A stretch of DNA of 51,575 bases from an uncultured Pseudomonadota bacterium (GCA_946479515.1 CAMLGF010000020.1:1-51575), one strand, 5' to 3'; shown: positions 7,662-18,237, counted from the stretch's first letter. Translations and numbers: made by a program. The notes: a model not told the origin generated them from the sequence alone.

Positions 7662-8315
7662 ATGAGTAAAGACACTGGAAAACAAGCCGCCGCGCGCGCG
7701 GCAATGGATTTCGTGAAGCCCGGTGAAGTGCTGGGCGTGGGCACCGGCTCCACCGTCAACTTCCTCATCGACGAGATCGCGGAACGGCGCGTGAACCTCG
7801 CCGGCGCGGTCTCGAGCTCCAGCGGCTCAACCGCACGACTCGAGGCGGCGGGTATCCGGGTGTTCGACCTCAACGACGTGGGCGAGATCGAGACCTACAT
7901 CGACGGCGCCGACGAGACCAATCATCGCCGCCAGCTCATCAAGGGCGGCGGTGCGGCGCTCACCCGCGAAAAGATCATCGCCGCGGCGGCACGGCGTTTC
8001 GTCTGCATCGCGGACGAGGCCAAGCTGGTCGACACCCTGGGCGCCTTCCCCCTGCCCGTGGAAGTGATCCCGATGGCGCGCAGCTACGTGGCGCGCGAGC
8101 TCATGCGCCTGGGCGGCCGCCCTGCCTGGCGCGACCAGGTGGTCACCGACAACGGCAATCACATCCTCGACGTGCACGGGCTGCGCATCGTCGACGCCGT
8201 GTCGCTGGAAAGCGCCATCAACCAGATCACCGGCGTGGTCACCGTGGGCCTGTTCGCCGCGCGCCCCGCGGATCTCGTGATCCTCGGCGGCCCCAGCGGC
8301 ATCAGCACGTTCTAG
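7662..8315 (+). CDS. rpiA: Ribose-5-phosphate isomerase A
   Basis: RpiA interconverts ribose 5-phosphate and ribulose 5-phosphate in the pentose phosphate pathway. The 217-residue protein shows [14 protein letters not shown] (phosphate loop), [37 protein letters not shown] and CIADEAKLV, which hold the catalytic Asp/Glu/Lys residues. The length matches E. coli RpiA (219). The start ATG at 7662 lies after the hairpin that closes the upstream micropeptide transcript. The 3' end converges on and overlaps by 14 bases the remnant regulator on the other strand. Confidence 0.95.
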   Translation: MSKDTGKQAAARAAMDFVKPGEVLGVGTGSTVNFLIDEIAERRVNLAGAVSSSSGSTARLEAAGIRVFDLNDVGEIETYIDGADETNHRRQLIKGGGAALTREKIIAAAARRFVCIADEAKLVDTLGAFPLPVEVIPMARSYVARELMRLGGRPAWRDQVVTDNGNHILDVHGLRIVDAVSLESAINQITGVVTVGLFAARPADLVILGGPSGISTF

Positions 8316-8805
8316 CGCGATACCGCGTCGGCGAGACGCCAACCTCCTGCCGGAAAGCGCGCCGCAGCCCCTGCTCGCTGCGGAACCCGCAGCGCCGCGC
8401 GACGGCTTTGAGGCGCAGCTCGCCATCGCTCTCGATCTGGCGGCGCGCCTCATCCAGCCGGATCGGGCGCACGTATTGCGAGGGCGTGCTGCCCAGCCGG
8501 CTGCGAAACTGGCGGCCGAAATTCCGCAAGCTCATGTTGGCCCGTTGCGCCAGCCGCTCCACGGACAGGTCGCCGTCCAGATTCTGGTGTATCCACACCT
8601 GCAGCGCCCCGAACACGTCATCGCGCAGCTGCGCATCGAGCGGACCGCTGAATTGCGACTGGCCCGCGGGACGCTTGAGATACATCACCAGCTCCCGCGC
8701 GACGGCCAGTGCCGTGGTCCTGCGCCAATCGGCTTCGACCAATCCCAGCGCCATGTCCATGCTGGCGGTCACGCCCGCAGAGGTGTACACGTTGCCAGCG
8801 CTTAC
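8302..8805 (-). pseudogene. 5'-truncated GlxA-type AraC regulator
   Basis: The frame keeps the end of a DJ-1/PfpI domain (GNVYTSAGVTASMDMALGLVE, then LVMYLKRPAGQSQFS) followed by a full AraC-type double helix-turn-helix (LSVERLAQRANMSLRNFGRQF and LKAVARRCGFRSEQGLRRAF). GlxA-family regulators are about 320 residues; here about 155-170 N-terminal residues are absent. A TAA stop lies directly before the GNVYTS motif, near 8806, and I find no trace of the missing part upstream. The most direct reading is a gene cut by a deletion or by arrival of the neighbouring efflux operon. An internal ATG at 8790 could still allow a 162-residue DNA-binding fragment. Confidence 0.8.
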
Positions 8806-8949
8806 TTAGTGGGCGTCATGCCACGGACATCGGATTAACGCCGCGTTGCGACCCGGTCCCCGCGATATTTCGGCCGCGGGGCCGCCGACGCCACCGCCAC
8901 CTACATGGAATACACGCGCCACCAGCCCGATGCCTGACCGGACGTCCGC

Positions 8950-8978
8950 ACCTGTCCGGTGTCCGGCAGCGGACAGGT
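8950..8978. promoter_or_regulatory. Nested TGTCCG palindrome, candidate activator site
   Basis: A perfect palindrome TGTCCG-GCAG-CGGACA occupies 8960-8975; a further TGTCCG lies at 8953-8958, and the outer arms ACCTGTCCG (8950-8958) and CGGACAGGT (8970-8978) also match. It sits about 100 bases upstream of the sigma-54 -24 element, the usual distance for an enhancer bound by a sigma-54 activator. The operon encodes such an activator at 14163-15542, making it the natural candidate ligand. Another TGTCCG occurs at 14119-14124, just before that regulator gene. The 288 bases between 8806 and 9093 hold nothing else I recognise. Confidence 0.55.
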
Positions 8979-9067
8979 CACGGGCCGCCGATCGACATCG
9001 CCGGCGAAAGTATCTCTTCGAGGAAATCAATTAGATAGGTCCATTGCCACTCATTGCCCCGGGGTCT

Positions 9068-9081
9068 GGCATGCCTCGTGC
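9068..9081 (+). promoter_or_regulatory. Sigma-54 promoter (-24/-12) of the efflux operon
   Basis: TGGCATGCCTCGTGCT (9067-9082) holds the invariant GG (9068-9069) and GC (9080-9081) with exactly ten bases between, and matches the TGGCACG-N4-TTGCT consensus at most positions. Transcription would begin near 9092, practically at the ATG at 9094. The presence of a GAFTGA-type activator gene in the same operon supports this reading. Confidence 0.65.
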
Positions 9082-9093
9082 TCTACCAGTGGC

Positions 9094-10398
9094 ATGACCA
9101 TGCTGCTGCGCGACGTTTCCATCCGAGGTACGCAATCCCAGGACCGCGTGGTCGGCACTGCCGCCGATCGCAAGACCCAGGCCCTGAAGCTGCTGCGCCG
9201 CTACTGGATGGCGCTCGCGGGCGTCGTTGCGCTGTTGATCGCCATCGCCTGGAGCGTCAACGCCTGGTTGTCTTCGGAAAAGACCATCTCGCGCGATCGA
9301 CTGCGCACGGCGGCCGTCACCCGCGGGCCGTTCGTCCGCGACGTGGCTGCCACCGGTACCGTGGTCGCGGCCGTCAGCCCCACGCTGTTCGCCGAGGCGC
9401 CCGGCATCATCGTGTACAAGGTGCGCGCCGGCGATTCGGTGAAACCCGGCGACGTGCTGGGTGAGGTGCAGAGCGCCGCGCTGACCAACGAATACGAGCG
9501 CGAGCGCGCCACCATGATCAGCGTGGAGGCCGCGCTCAACCGGCAGTCCATCGAAGTGCGCCGGCAGATCCTGAAGAGCGCCCAGGACAGCGATCTCGCC
9601 AAAGTGCAGATCACCGCCGCGGAGCGCGAGTACAAGCGCGCCGAAGACGCGTGGAACATTCACGTGATCCCGGAACGCGACTTCAAGCGTGCGCAGGACG
9701 ACCTCGAAACCGCCAAGCTCAACTACGCGCACGCCGTGCAGACCGGCAGCCTGGAGAAGGACAGCCTGGAACTGGAGCTGCGATCGCAGCGCGCCACCCG
9801 AGACGCACAGGCGCTGAAAGTGGCGCGCCTGCGCGAACGGGTGGAGGCGCTGACGCTCAAGTCGCCCGTGGCTGGCATCGTCGCCACGCTGAGCCAGCCC
9901 GAACGCGCGCAGGTGGCCGAGAACGCGCCGCTGGTCACCGTGGTCGACCTGTCCGCCCTGGAGATCGAGTTCCTGGTCGCCGAGTCCTACGCCAACGAGA
10001 TCCGCCCCGGCATGAACGCCGAGGTGACGCTCGACGGCCGCAAGCTGGTCGGTACCGTGGCCGGCATCTCTCCCGACGTGAAGAATTCCCAGGTCACCGG
10101 CCGGGTGCGCTTCGCCGAACAGCCGCAGGGCCTGCGCCAGAACCAGCGCGCCTCGGTGCGCATCGTGCTCGACGAGCGCGGCGACGTGCTCAAGGTGGCG
10201 CGCAGCGCCTTCCAGGACTCCGAGACCCGTTTCGTGTACGTGGTCCGCGACGACGAAGCCGTGCGCGTACCGGTGGAGTACGGCGCCGCGGCCATCGGCG
10301 AGATCGAGATCCGCAGCGGCCTCGAGCCCGGCGACGAGCTCGTGCTCTCGGACATGCGCGAATACAACGACGCGCCCCGCATTCTCATCGCCAACTGA
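9094..10398 (+). CDS. HlyD/MacA-type periplasmic adaptor of an ABC efflux system
   Basis: This 434-residue membrane fusion protein has a cytoplasmic stub, one membrane segment (about residues 38-58, MALAGVVALLIAIAWSV), a barrel/lipoyl part (AAVTRGPFVRDVAATGTV, VYKVRAGDSVKPGDVLGEV), a long alpha-helical hairpin (about 130-240) and a second lipoyl half (LKSPVAGIVATL). Such adaptors bridge an inner-membrane pump to the outer membrane or assist substrate transfer in the periplasm. The start is either ATG 9094 or ATG 9100; both lie at the predicted sigma-54 start of transcription. It heads a same-strand operon with the ATPase and two permeases. Confidence 0.88.
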   Translation: MTMLLRDVSIRGTQSQDRVVGTAADRKTQALKLLRRYWMALAGVVALLIAIAWSVNAWLSSEKTISRDRLRTAAVTRGPFVRDVAATGTVVAAVSPTLFAEAPGIIVYKVRAGDSVKPGDVLGEVQSAALTNEYERERATMISVEAALNRQSIEVRRQILKSAQDSDLAKVQITAAEREYKRAEDAWNIHVIPERDFKRAQDDLETAKLNYAHAVQTGSLEKDSLELELRSQRATRDAQALKVARLRERVEALTLKSPVAGIVATLSQPERAQVAENAPLVTVVDLSALEIEFLVAESYANEIRPGMNAEVTLDGRKLVGTVAGISPDVKNSQVTGRVRFAEQPQGLRQNQRASVRIVLDERGDVLKVARSAFQDSETRFVYVVRDDEAVRVPVEYGAAAIGEIEIRSGLEPGDELVLSDMREYNDAPRILIAN

Positions 10399-10407
10399 GA
10401 GACGAAC

Positions 10408-10806
10408 ATGACGCGAGCGGACATCGGACTCATCTCTCCCATCTTTCTCGTGAGGGACATCCCCGCCACCCTGTCCTTCTACCGTGACCGGCTCGGATTC
10501 ACGGTGACGCACCAGGACGACCCCGAGACGCCCGTGTTGGGCATCGTGCAGCGTGGCGGCGCGATGCTCATGTTCAAGGATGTCGGAGTGCCGGCCCTGC
10601 CAAACCTGCAGCGTCATGAATGGGCGCGCTGGGATGCCTATCTCTATGTGCCCGACCCTGATGCACTGGCCGTCGAGTTCTCCTCGGCCCAGGTCGAGTT
10701 CACTGCGCCGCTGAAGGATTCACCCGGCGGCTTGCGCGGCTTCGAGCTGCGCGACCCCGACGGCTACATCCTGTTCTTCGGCCGTCCCCAGCCCTCCACA
10801 ACTTGA
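10408..10806 (+). CDS. VOC (glyoxalase/bleomycin resistance) superfamily protein
   Basis: This 132-residue protein has two beta-alpha-beta-beta-beta repeats typical of the vicinal oxygen chelate fold: ISPIFLVRDIPATLSFYRDRLGFTV at the N-terminus and GFELRDPDGYILFFGRP at the C-terminus, whose Glu and the first-repeat polar positions could hold metal. Relatives include glyoxalase I, fosfomycin-modifying enzymes and bleomycin-sequestering proteins. It sits between the adaptor gene (9-base gap) and the ATPase gene (3-base gap), so it is certainly co-transcribed with the pump. Binding or modification of the pumped compound is an inference from that position only. Confidence 0.88.
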   Translation: MTRADIGLISPIFLVRDIPATLSFYRDRLGFTVTHQDDPETPVLGIVQRGGAMLMFKDVGVPALPNLQRHEWARWDAYLYVPDPDALAVEFSSAQVEFTAPLKDSPGGLRGFELRDPDGYILFFGRPQPSTT

Positions 10807-10809
10807 GGT

Positions 10810-11541
10810 ATGACCATGCTCTCGATGACCCATGTCAGCAAAGTCTTCCGTACCGACCTGATCGAGACGCACGCGCTGCGCAATTTCTCGCTGGAGGTGA
10901 AGGCCGGGGAATTCCTCGCGGTCACCGGACCGTCGGGCTCGGGCAAGACCACCTTCCTCAACATCGCGGGGCTGCTCGAGCCCTATGAGAGCGGCAGCTA
11001 CAAGCTCGACGAGGTGGAGGTCACGGACCTGTCCGACGACGCACGCTCGCGGCTGCGCAACGAAAAGATCGGCTTCATCTTCCAGAGCTTCAATCTCATG
11101 CCGGACCTGAACGTCTATGACAACATCGACGTCCCCCTGCGCTACCGGCGCATGAAGGCCGCCGAGCGCCACGAGCGCATCACCAACGCCCTCGAGATCG
11201 TCGGGCTCGCGGCGCGCATGAAGCACATTCCCGCGCAGCTGTCGGGCGGCCAGCAGCAGCGCGTGGCCATTGCGCGCGCCATCGCCGGGGATCCCAAGCT
11301 GGTGCTTGCCGACGAGCCCACGGGCAACCTCGACTCGCTCATGGCACGCCAGGTCATGGACCTGCTCGAGAAGATCAATGAGATGGGCACCACCATCATC
11401 ATGGTGACCCACGATCCCGAGCTCGCCCGCCGCGCGCATCGCAACGTGCAGGTGGTCGACGGCCAGATCACCGATTTCAAACCCTACGAAGCGCGTCCGG
11501 TGGCGGTGACGGCCACGCCCCCGTTCGTTGCCGGAGCCTGA
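10810..11541 (+). CDS. MacB/LolD-type ABC transporter ATPase
   Basis: This 243-residue nucleotide-binding subunit has Walker A GPSGSGKT at residues 40-47, a Q-loop in FIFQSFNLMP, the signature LSGGQQQR, Walker B LVLADEPTGNLDS and the switch His in MVTHDPELA. The PTGNLDS and QSFNLMPDLNVYDN motifs are typical of the MacB/LolD/FtsE group that works with FtsX-like permeases as mechanotransmission pumps. It starts 3 bases after the VOC gene and ends 1 base before the first permease. Confidence 0.95.
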   Translation: MTMLSMTHVSKVFRTDLIETHALRNFSLEVKAGEFLAVTGPSGSGKTTFLNIAGLLEPYESGSYKLDEVEVTDLSDDARSRLRNEKIGFIFQSFNLMPDLNVYDNIDVPLRYRRMKAAERHERITNALEIVGLAARMKHIPAQLSGGQQQRVAIARAIAGDPKLVLADEPTGNLDSLMARQVMDLLEKINEMGTTIIMVTHDPELARRAHRNVQVVDGQITDFKPYEARPVAVTATPPFVAGA

Positions 11542-11542
11542 G

Positions 11543-12871
11543 ATGTTCGGCTACTACCTGCGGCTCGCGCTGGCGAGCTTCAAGCGCAATCCCGGGCTCA
11601 CGGTGCTCATGGTGCTGGCCAACGCACTGGGCATCGCGGTCTGCATGATCACGCTCACGAGCTATCGGGCGGCGGCCAACAATCCCGCCGGCGAGCGCAG
11701 CGGCATCCTGTTCTCGCCCTCGCTCGACAGCTGGGACCCCGAGAACTCTTACGAGCAGGACGACAAGACGCTCGCGCCCACCATGCTCACCTACCGCGAT
11801 GCCAAGGCCCTGCAGGCTTCCGACATCCCGGACCGCAAGGTGATCATGTACAAGTCCGGCGGCATCTATTCGCGCGCCGACAAGGGCATGGACCCGCAGT
11901 ATTTCGCCACGCGCATGACCACGGCGGATTTCTTCGCCATGTTCGAGGTTCCCTTTCTGTACGGCGGTCCGTGGGATGCCAAGGCCGACGCGGGCCCCGA
12001 GCCCGTGGTGGTGCTCAGCAAGGAGTCGAACGAGAAGGCCTTCGGCGGCACCAACAGCGTGGGCCGGACCCTGCAGTGGCAGAACCGCGAATTCCGCGTC
12101 ATCGGCGTGCTCGACGACTGGGAGCCGATGCCTAAATACTTCGACGTGAGCAACGGCGCCTTCCAGGATCTCGAAGGCGCCTATGTGCCCTTCGCCTGGG
12201 GACCCATCCTCGAGCTCGGCAGCCATGGCAACACCAATTGCTGGAAGACCGAGACCATCAACAGCTTCCAGGACTTCCTCAACTCCGAGTGCATCTGGTT
12301 CGCCGCCTGGGTCGAGTTGCGCACGGCGGAGAAACAGCGGGCCTACAGGGAGTTCATGGACAACTACGTGCTCGACCAGAAGAAGCACGGCCGCTTTGCG
12401 CGCCCGCTCAACAACCATCTCTACGACGTCGGCGGCTGGCTGAAGCGCAACAAGGTGGTGGAGAACGACAACAAGGCCATGCTGATCCTGGCCTTTGCCT
12501 TCCTCGCCGTGTGCCTGGTGAATACCGTCGGGCTGCTGCTGGCCAAGTTCCTGAACGCGGCACCCGCCTCGGGCGTGCGCCGCGCGCTCGGGGCGAGCCG
12601 CCGCGACATCTTCTGGCAGCACCTCACCGAGTCCGGGGTGGTGGCCCTCGCCGGCGGCGTCGTCGGTGGCCTGCTCGGCGTGCTCGGCATCTGGGCGCTG
12701 CGCGCCTGGTACGGAAAGTTCGTTGACGAAGTCACCCGCGTACTGCCCTTCGACGAGAGAAATTTCATGCTCGTAGTGGCCATCGCGGTCGCGGCGGGCC
12801 TGCTCGCCGGCCTCTATCCCGCGTGGCGCATCGGCCGCGCGGCGCCAGCCTCCTACCTCAAGGTGCAATGA
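11543..12871 (+). CDS. FtsX/MacB-type ABC permease, first of two
   Basis: This 442-residue permease has an N-terminal membrane helix (about residues 15-40, GLTVLMVLANALGIAVCM), a large periplasmic MacB_PCD-type domain (about 45-310) and three C-terminal helices with the FtsX motif SGVRRALGASRRDIFWQHL. The start ATG follows the ATPase stop by one base. The stop overlaps the next permease start by 4 bases (ATGA). The periplasmic domain is not close enough to a characterised pump for me to name a substrate. Confidence 0.9.
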   Translation: MFGYYLRLALASFKRNPGLTVLMVLANALGIAVCMITLTSYRAAANNPAGERSGILFSPSLDSWDPENSYEQDDKTLAPTMLTYRDAKALQASDIPDRKVIMYKSGGIYSRADKGMDPQYFATRMTTADFFAMFEVPFLYGGPWDAKADAGPEPVVVLSKESNEKAFGGTNSVGRTLQWQNREFRVIGVLDDWEPMPKYFDVSNGAFQDLEGAYVPFAWGPILELGSHGNTNCWKTETINSFQDFLNSECIWFAAWVELRTAEKQRAYREFMDNYVLDQKKHGRFARPLNNHLYDVGGWLKRNKVVENDNKAMLILAFAFLAVCLVNTVGLLLAKFLNAAPASGVRRALGASRRDIFWQHLTESGVVALAGGVVGGLLGVLGIWALRAWYGKFVDEVTRVLPFDERNFMLVVAIAVAAGLLAGLYPAWRIGRAAPASYLKVQ

Positions 12872-14079
12872 ACATGGAACTGCGACCCATTCTCTCCGCG
12901 CTGCTGCGCAATCGCGCGGGCGCCATCCTCGTGTCGCTGCAGATCGCCATCACGCTGGCCATCGTGGTCAATGCCATCTACGTCACGCACCAGCGCCTGA
13001 CGCACATCGGCCGGCCGACGGGCCTCGACGTGGAGAACATCTTTTCCTTCTGGGTCACCTCCTACGAGAAGGACTACGACTTCCTGGGCATGGTGAATGC
13101 GGACATGGCGATGCTGCGGCAGATGCCGGGGATCGTCGACGCCACGCCGATGAGCCAGATGCCGCTGTCGGGCAGCGGCAGCTCCACCCTCTTCTATTCG
13201 CAGCCCAACAAGAAGGGCGAGAACTCCCCGGCCAACTACTACCTGACCGACGACCATTCGGTGAAGACGCTGGGCGTCACTCTCGCGGCCGGCACAGCCT
13301 TCTCGGCCAATTCGGTGGAGTACAAGGACACGCCCGAACAGAGCTGGCCGCCCACCGCCATCATCACCGCTGCCCTGGGCAAGTCGCTGTTCAAGGACGA
13401 ACCCGCGCTCGGCAAGACCTTCTACGACGATCAGGGCAATCCCATCCGCGTGGTCGGCGTGATTGCGAACATGCAGGGCTCGTGGGTGGGCTGGGACAAG
13501 GTGGATCGCGTGATGCTCACGCCGCGCATCCAGTCGAAGCCCTCCACGCAATACGCCATCCGCACGGCGCCCGGAGAGATCGACCGCGTCATGGCCGACG
13601 TCGAGGTGGCGCTGCGCAAGCGCGATCCCAATCGCGTGGTCGGCGAAGCGCAGAAGCTCTCCGAGGAGAAGGCGCGCAGCTACGCCGGTGATTCACTGAT
13701 GGCGGTGACGCTGTCCACGGTCACCGGCCTGGTGCTGGTGTTCAGCGCGCTCGGCATCTTCGGGCTCGCCACCTTCAACGTGAGTACCCGCACGCGGCAG
13801 ATCGGCACGCGGCGCGCGGTGGGCGCGCGCAAGCGGGACATCGTGCGCTACTTCATGACCGAGAACTGGCTCATCACCAGCCTGGGAGTGGTGGTCGGGT
13901 GCTGCCTGGCGCTCGCCGGCGGCTTCTGGTTGTCCACGCAGTTCGCGCTGCCGCGCCTGGACCTGTACTACCTCGTGGGCGGAGTTCTGGGATTGTGGGT
14001 GATCGGCCAGCTCGCCGCCTGGCAGCCCTCCCGCAAAGCCGCACGAGTCTCCCCCGCCATGGCCACGCGCAATGTCTGA
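12868..14079 (+). CDS. FtsX/MacB-type ABC permease, second of two
   Basis: This 403-residue permease repeats the topology of its neighbour: helix 1 at about residues 14-34 (GAILVSLQIAITLAIVV), a periplasmic domain to about 275, then three helices including RQIGTRRAVGARKRDIVRYFM, the FtsX coupling-helix pattern. Two different half-size permeases with one ATPase suggest a heterodimeric membrane core. The start at 12868 overlaps the previous stop. An 83-base gap with a TGTCCG half site (14119-14124) separates it from the response regulator. Confidence 0.9.
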   Translation: MNMELRPILSALLRNRAGAILVSLQIAITLAIVVNAIYVTHQRLTHIGRPTGLDVENIFSFWVTSYEKDYDFLGMVNADMAMLRQMPGIVDATPMSQMPLSGSGSSTLFYSQPNKKGENSPANYYLTDDHSVKTLGVTLAAGTAFSANSVEYKDTPEQSWPPTAIITAALGKSLFKDEPALGKTFYDDQGNPIRVVGVIANMQGSWVGWDKVDRVMLTPRIQSKPSTQYAIRTAPGEIDRVMADVEVALRKRDPNRVVGEAQKLSEEKARSYAGDSLMAVTLSTVTGLVLVFSALGIFGLATFNVSTRTRQIGTRRAVGARKRDIVRYFMTENWLITSLGVVVGCCLALAGGFWLSTQFALPRLDLYYLVGGVLGLWVIGQLAAWQPSRKAARVSPAMATRNV

Positions 14080-14162
14080 GGCCGCAGTTTCCCCGATTTA
14101 CCGTCGAGCGCCGAAAAGTGTCCGCCGTTTGCAACCCTAAACCGATCCCGGCCGTCTTACGC

Positions 14163-15542
<1,380 letters not shown>

Positions 15543-15564
15543 GGCCGCCGATGTCTCCCCAGCG

Positions 15565-16887
15565 ATGAAATCGTCCATGGCCGGCTGGGCCACGCTCTGG
15601 CTCGGCGGCAACGCGCTCGCGGGTGTGTTCGTGCACCTGCTGGCGAGCCATTTCATCCCCGTGCGGTGGATTGCGCTCCTGTGCGCGGCCCTGGTGGTGA
15701 TCGCGCTCGCCGCCTGGTCCGGCAGCGTGGTCACGCGCCACTGGTCCGGCATGGCGCGCGCGCTGAGCGACGGCATCACCAGCCTGCGCGACCGCGACTT
15801 CAGCGTGAGCGTGACGCAAGCGTCGCGGGACGAAATGGGCGAACTGGTGGCGGCTTACAACTCGCTGGGCGACAAACTGCGGGTGGAGCGCCAGAGCCTG
15901 TACCAGCGCGAGCTCATGCTGGACACCGTGATCCAGACCACGCCGCTGGCGCTGGTGCTCACCAACGCCAATGACCACGTGCTCTACAGCAACACCATGG
16001 CGCGCCAGCTCTTCAACAACGGCCGGCGGTTCGAAGGGGACCGGTTCGCGCCCTACCTCGAGGCCGCGCCCGCGCCGCTGCAGGAAGCCGTGCATCGCGG
16101 CGGCGATGCGCTGTTCACGCTGGAGCTGGCCGGCGAGCCGCAGGTGTTCCACGTATCGCAACGGCAGTTCCTGCTCAATGCCATGCCGCACCGTCTGCTG
16201 CTGCTCAAGCAGCTCACGCGCGAGATCAATTCGCAGGAAGTTGCCACCTGGAAGAAGGTCATCCGCGTGATCGCGCACGAGCTGAACAATTCGCTGGCGC
16301 CGATTTCCTCGTTGGCGCACTCCGGCCAGATCCTGGCGCAATCTCCCGATACCGCGCAGCTGGTGCGCGTGTTCTCCACGATCGAGGACCGCGCCCGGCA
16401 TCTCGCCGGTTTCATCGAAGGCTACGCGCAGTTCGCCAAGCTGCCACAGCCGCGCATCGCCCCGGTGCCCTGGGAGGTGCTGCTGGAGCGGATCCGCGTG
16501 GTGGTGTCGTTCAATCTCTCGGGACCGCTGCCGGCAAGGGTGGCGAGCTTCGACACGGCGCAGATCGAGCAGGCGCTCATCAACCTGCTGAAGAATGCCC
16601 GCGAATCCGGTTCCGGCCCCGAGGACATCGAGCTGCACATCGCCCAGACCCCGGGCGGCTTCACCATCGAGGTGCGCGATCGGGGCCCGGGCTTCTCGAC
16701 CGGGGCCCTGGAGAACGCGCTGGTGCCCTTCTACTCCACCAAGGACACGGGCACCGGGCTGGGCTTGACGCTGTGCCGCGAGATCGTCGAGGCTCATGGC
16801 GGCCGGCTGCGCGTTGCCAATCGGCCGGGCGCCGATCGCGGCATCGCCGGCGCGGCCGTCACGATCTGGCTTCCCGATGGTAGTTAG
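15565..16887 (+). CDS. NtrY-like membrane sensor histidine kinase
   Basis: This 440-residue kinase has two membrane helices (about residues 8-28 and 34-53) with only a very short outside loop, a HAMP linker (about 54-108), a PAS-like region (about 112-215), the dimerisation/phosphorylation box VIAHELNNSLAPISSL with His238, the N-box LINLLKNARES, and G boxes DRGPGF and GTGLGL. The HELNNSLAPI form is typical of NtrY-type kinases. With almost no periplasmic domain, it probably senses a membrane or cytoplasmic cue. It pairs with the response regulator 22 bases upstream. Confidence 0.92.
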   Translation: MKSSMAGWATLWLGGNALAGVFVHLLASHFIPVRWIALLCAALVVIALAAWSGSVVTRHWSGMARALSDGITSLRDRDFSVSVTQASRDEMGELVAAYNSLGDKLRVERQSLYQRELMLDTVIQTTPLALVLTNANDHVLYSNTMARQLFNNGRRFEGDRFAPYLEAAPAPLQEAVHRGGDALFTLELAGEPQVFHVSQRQFLLNAMPHRLLLLKQLTREINSQEVATWKKVIRVIAHELNNSLAPISSLAHSGQILAQSPDTAQLVRVFSTIEDRARHLAGFIEGYAQFAKLPQPRIAPVPWEVLLERIRVVVSFNLSGPLPARVASFDTAQIEQALINLLKNARESGSGPEDIELHIAQTPGGFTIEVRDRGPGFSTGALENALVPFYSTKDTGTGLGLTLCREIVEAHGGRLRVANRPGADRGIAGAAVTIWLPDGS

Positions 16888-16902
16888 CCCACGGCGACAC
16901 CG

Positions 16903-17361
16903 ATGAGCTCCACGACCACCCTGCTACCCGCCACCGTCGAGGACATCGACGCCCTGCTGCCCATGGTGGAAGAGTACTGGCGCTTCGAGAACATCGAGGG
17001 CTTCGACCCGGCGCGCATGCGCGCGCTGCTCACGCGCGTGCTCGAGGACGCCGCGCTGGGGCGCATCTGGATCGCGCGCGTCTATGGCGAACCCGCGGGC
17101 TACCTGCTCGCGGTGTACGTTTTCAGCCTGGAACACCAGGGGCTCACGGCCGAAATCGACGAGTTCTTCATCGTGCCCCAGCATCGCAGCCTGGGCATCG
17201 GCGGCAGCATGCTGGCCGCGGCCGAGGCGCAGTTCCGCCTCGAGGGATGCACCAACGTCTCCTTGCAGCTCGGCCGCAGCAACGAGGCGGCGCGCCGCTT
17301 CTACCGCCAGCATGGCTTCGATGACCGCGACGGCTACGAGCTGGTCAGCAAGATGCTCTGA
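16903..17361 (+). CDS. GNAT-family N-acetyltransferase
   Basis: This 152-residue protein has the GNAT acetyl-CoA fold: the motif A region EFFIVPQHRSLGIGGSMLAAAEA carries the Q/RxxGxG/A signature, and the C-terminal NEAARRFYRQHGFDDRDGYELVSKML is typical. It starts 15 bases after the kinase stop, so it is likely co-transcribed with the efflux operon. Substrate is unknown; acetylation of the exported compound is possible but unsupported. Confidence 0.87.
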   Translation: MSSTTTLLPATVEDIDALLPMVEEYWRFENIEGFDPARMRALLTRVLEDAALGRIWIARVYGEPAGYLLAVYVFSLEHQGLTAEIDEFFIVPQHRSLGIGGSMLAAAEAQFRLEGCTNVSLQLGRSNEAARRFYRQHGFDDRDGYELVSKML

Positions 17362-17494
17362 GCCCGCGGACAATCGCGCCTCGTCGCGACGCCGGCGCGC
17401 TTCGTCGCCACCTGAAACGCGGCACCCGAAGGGCCGGACAAACACGTACCATGCGCGGCACCGGGCGCGGACCTTCTCACACTGATCCAGGGAC

Positions 17495-18169
17495 ATGTAC
17501 GACCTCTACATCGGCAACAAGAATTATTCCTCCTGGTCGCTGCGCCCCTGGGTGCTGCTGAAGGAATTGGCCATCCCCTTCCGCGAGCGCCAGGTGATCT
17601 TCGGCGCCGACGACTTCCGCGGCTTCTCGCCCACGGGCAAGGTGCCCTGCCTGGTCGACGGCAAGACCACGGTCTGGGACTCGCTGGCCATCACCGAGTA
17701 CCTGGGCGAGCGTCACGCCAACGTCTGGCCCGCAGAAGCGGCGGCACGCGCCTGGGCCCGATCGGCGGCGGCGGAAATGCACTCCGGCTATTTCGCGCTG
17801 CGCGATGTCTGCTCGATGAACTGTGGTATCCGTGTCCGGCTCAAGGCCGTCTCACCGGCCCTGCAGCGCGACCTTTCGCGGCTCGAGGAACTCTGGGCCG
17901 ACGGTCTCGGCCGCTTCGGCGGCCCCTTCCTCACCGGCGCGCGCTTCTGCGCCGCCGACGCCTTCTATGCGCCGGTGGCCTTCCGCATCCAGACCTACGA
18001 GCCTCCCCTGAACCCCGCGGCGCGGCGTTACGCGGCGCAGCTGCTGGCGCTGCCCTCGATGCAGGACTGGTATCGCGCCGCGCTGGCGGAGACCGCGCGC
18101 GACGAACCGCACGAGGCCGAGGCACGCACCGTGGGCGAATGGACCGCGGACCTGCGCGCAGCCGGTTAG
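17495..18169 (+). CDS. Glutathione S-transferase family protein
   Basis: This 224-residue protein has an N-terminal thioredoxin-like GST domain (NYSSWSLRPWVLLKELAIPF with candidate catalytic Ser residues near positions 12-15, then SPTGKVPCLVDG and the glutathione-binding DSLAITEYLGE) and an all-alpha C-terminal domain. The Ser-based start and the KVPCLV motif are like YfcF/zeta-type GSTs. Substrate is unknown. The gene stands alone behind a 133-base spacer in which I see only a possible TACCAT -10 near 17448. Confidence 0.88.
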   Translation: MYDLYIGNKNYSSWSLRPWVLLKELAIPFRERQVIFGADDFRGFSPTGKVPCLVDGKTTVWDSLAITEYLGERHANVWPAEAAARAWARSAAAEMHSGYFALRDVCSMNCGIRVRLKAVSPALQRDLSRLEELWADGLGRFGGPFLTGARFCAADAFYAPVAFRIQTYEPPLNPAARRYAAQLLALPSMQDWYRAALAETARDEPHEAEARTVGEWTADLRAAG

Positions 18170-18237
18170 CCGAATCCCGCATCGCCGGCGAGCTCGCCGG
18201 CGCTGGTCACGTTGAACCGACGACAATGAGGAATCCG

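Noticed and set aside
8806..9030. Possible remains of the GlxA N-terminal half upstream of the break
   Set aside because: The minus-strand translations here show no DJ-1/PfpI motif; the segment looks like regulatory sequence.
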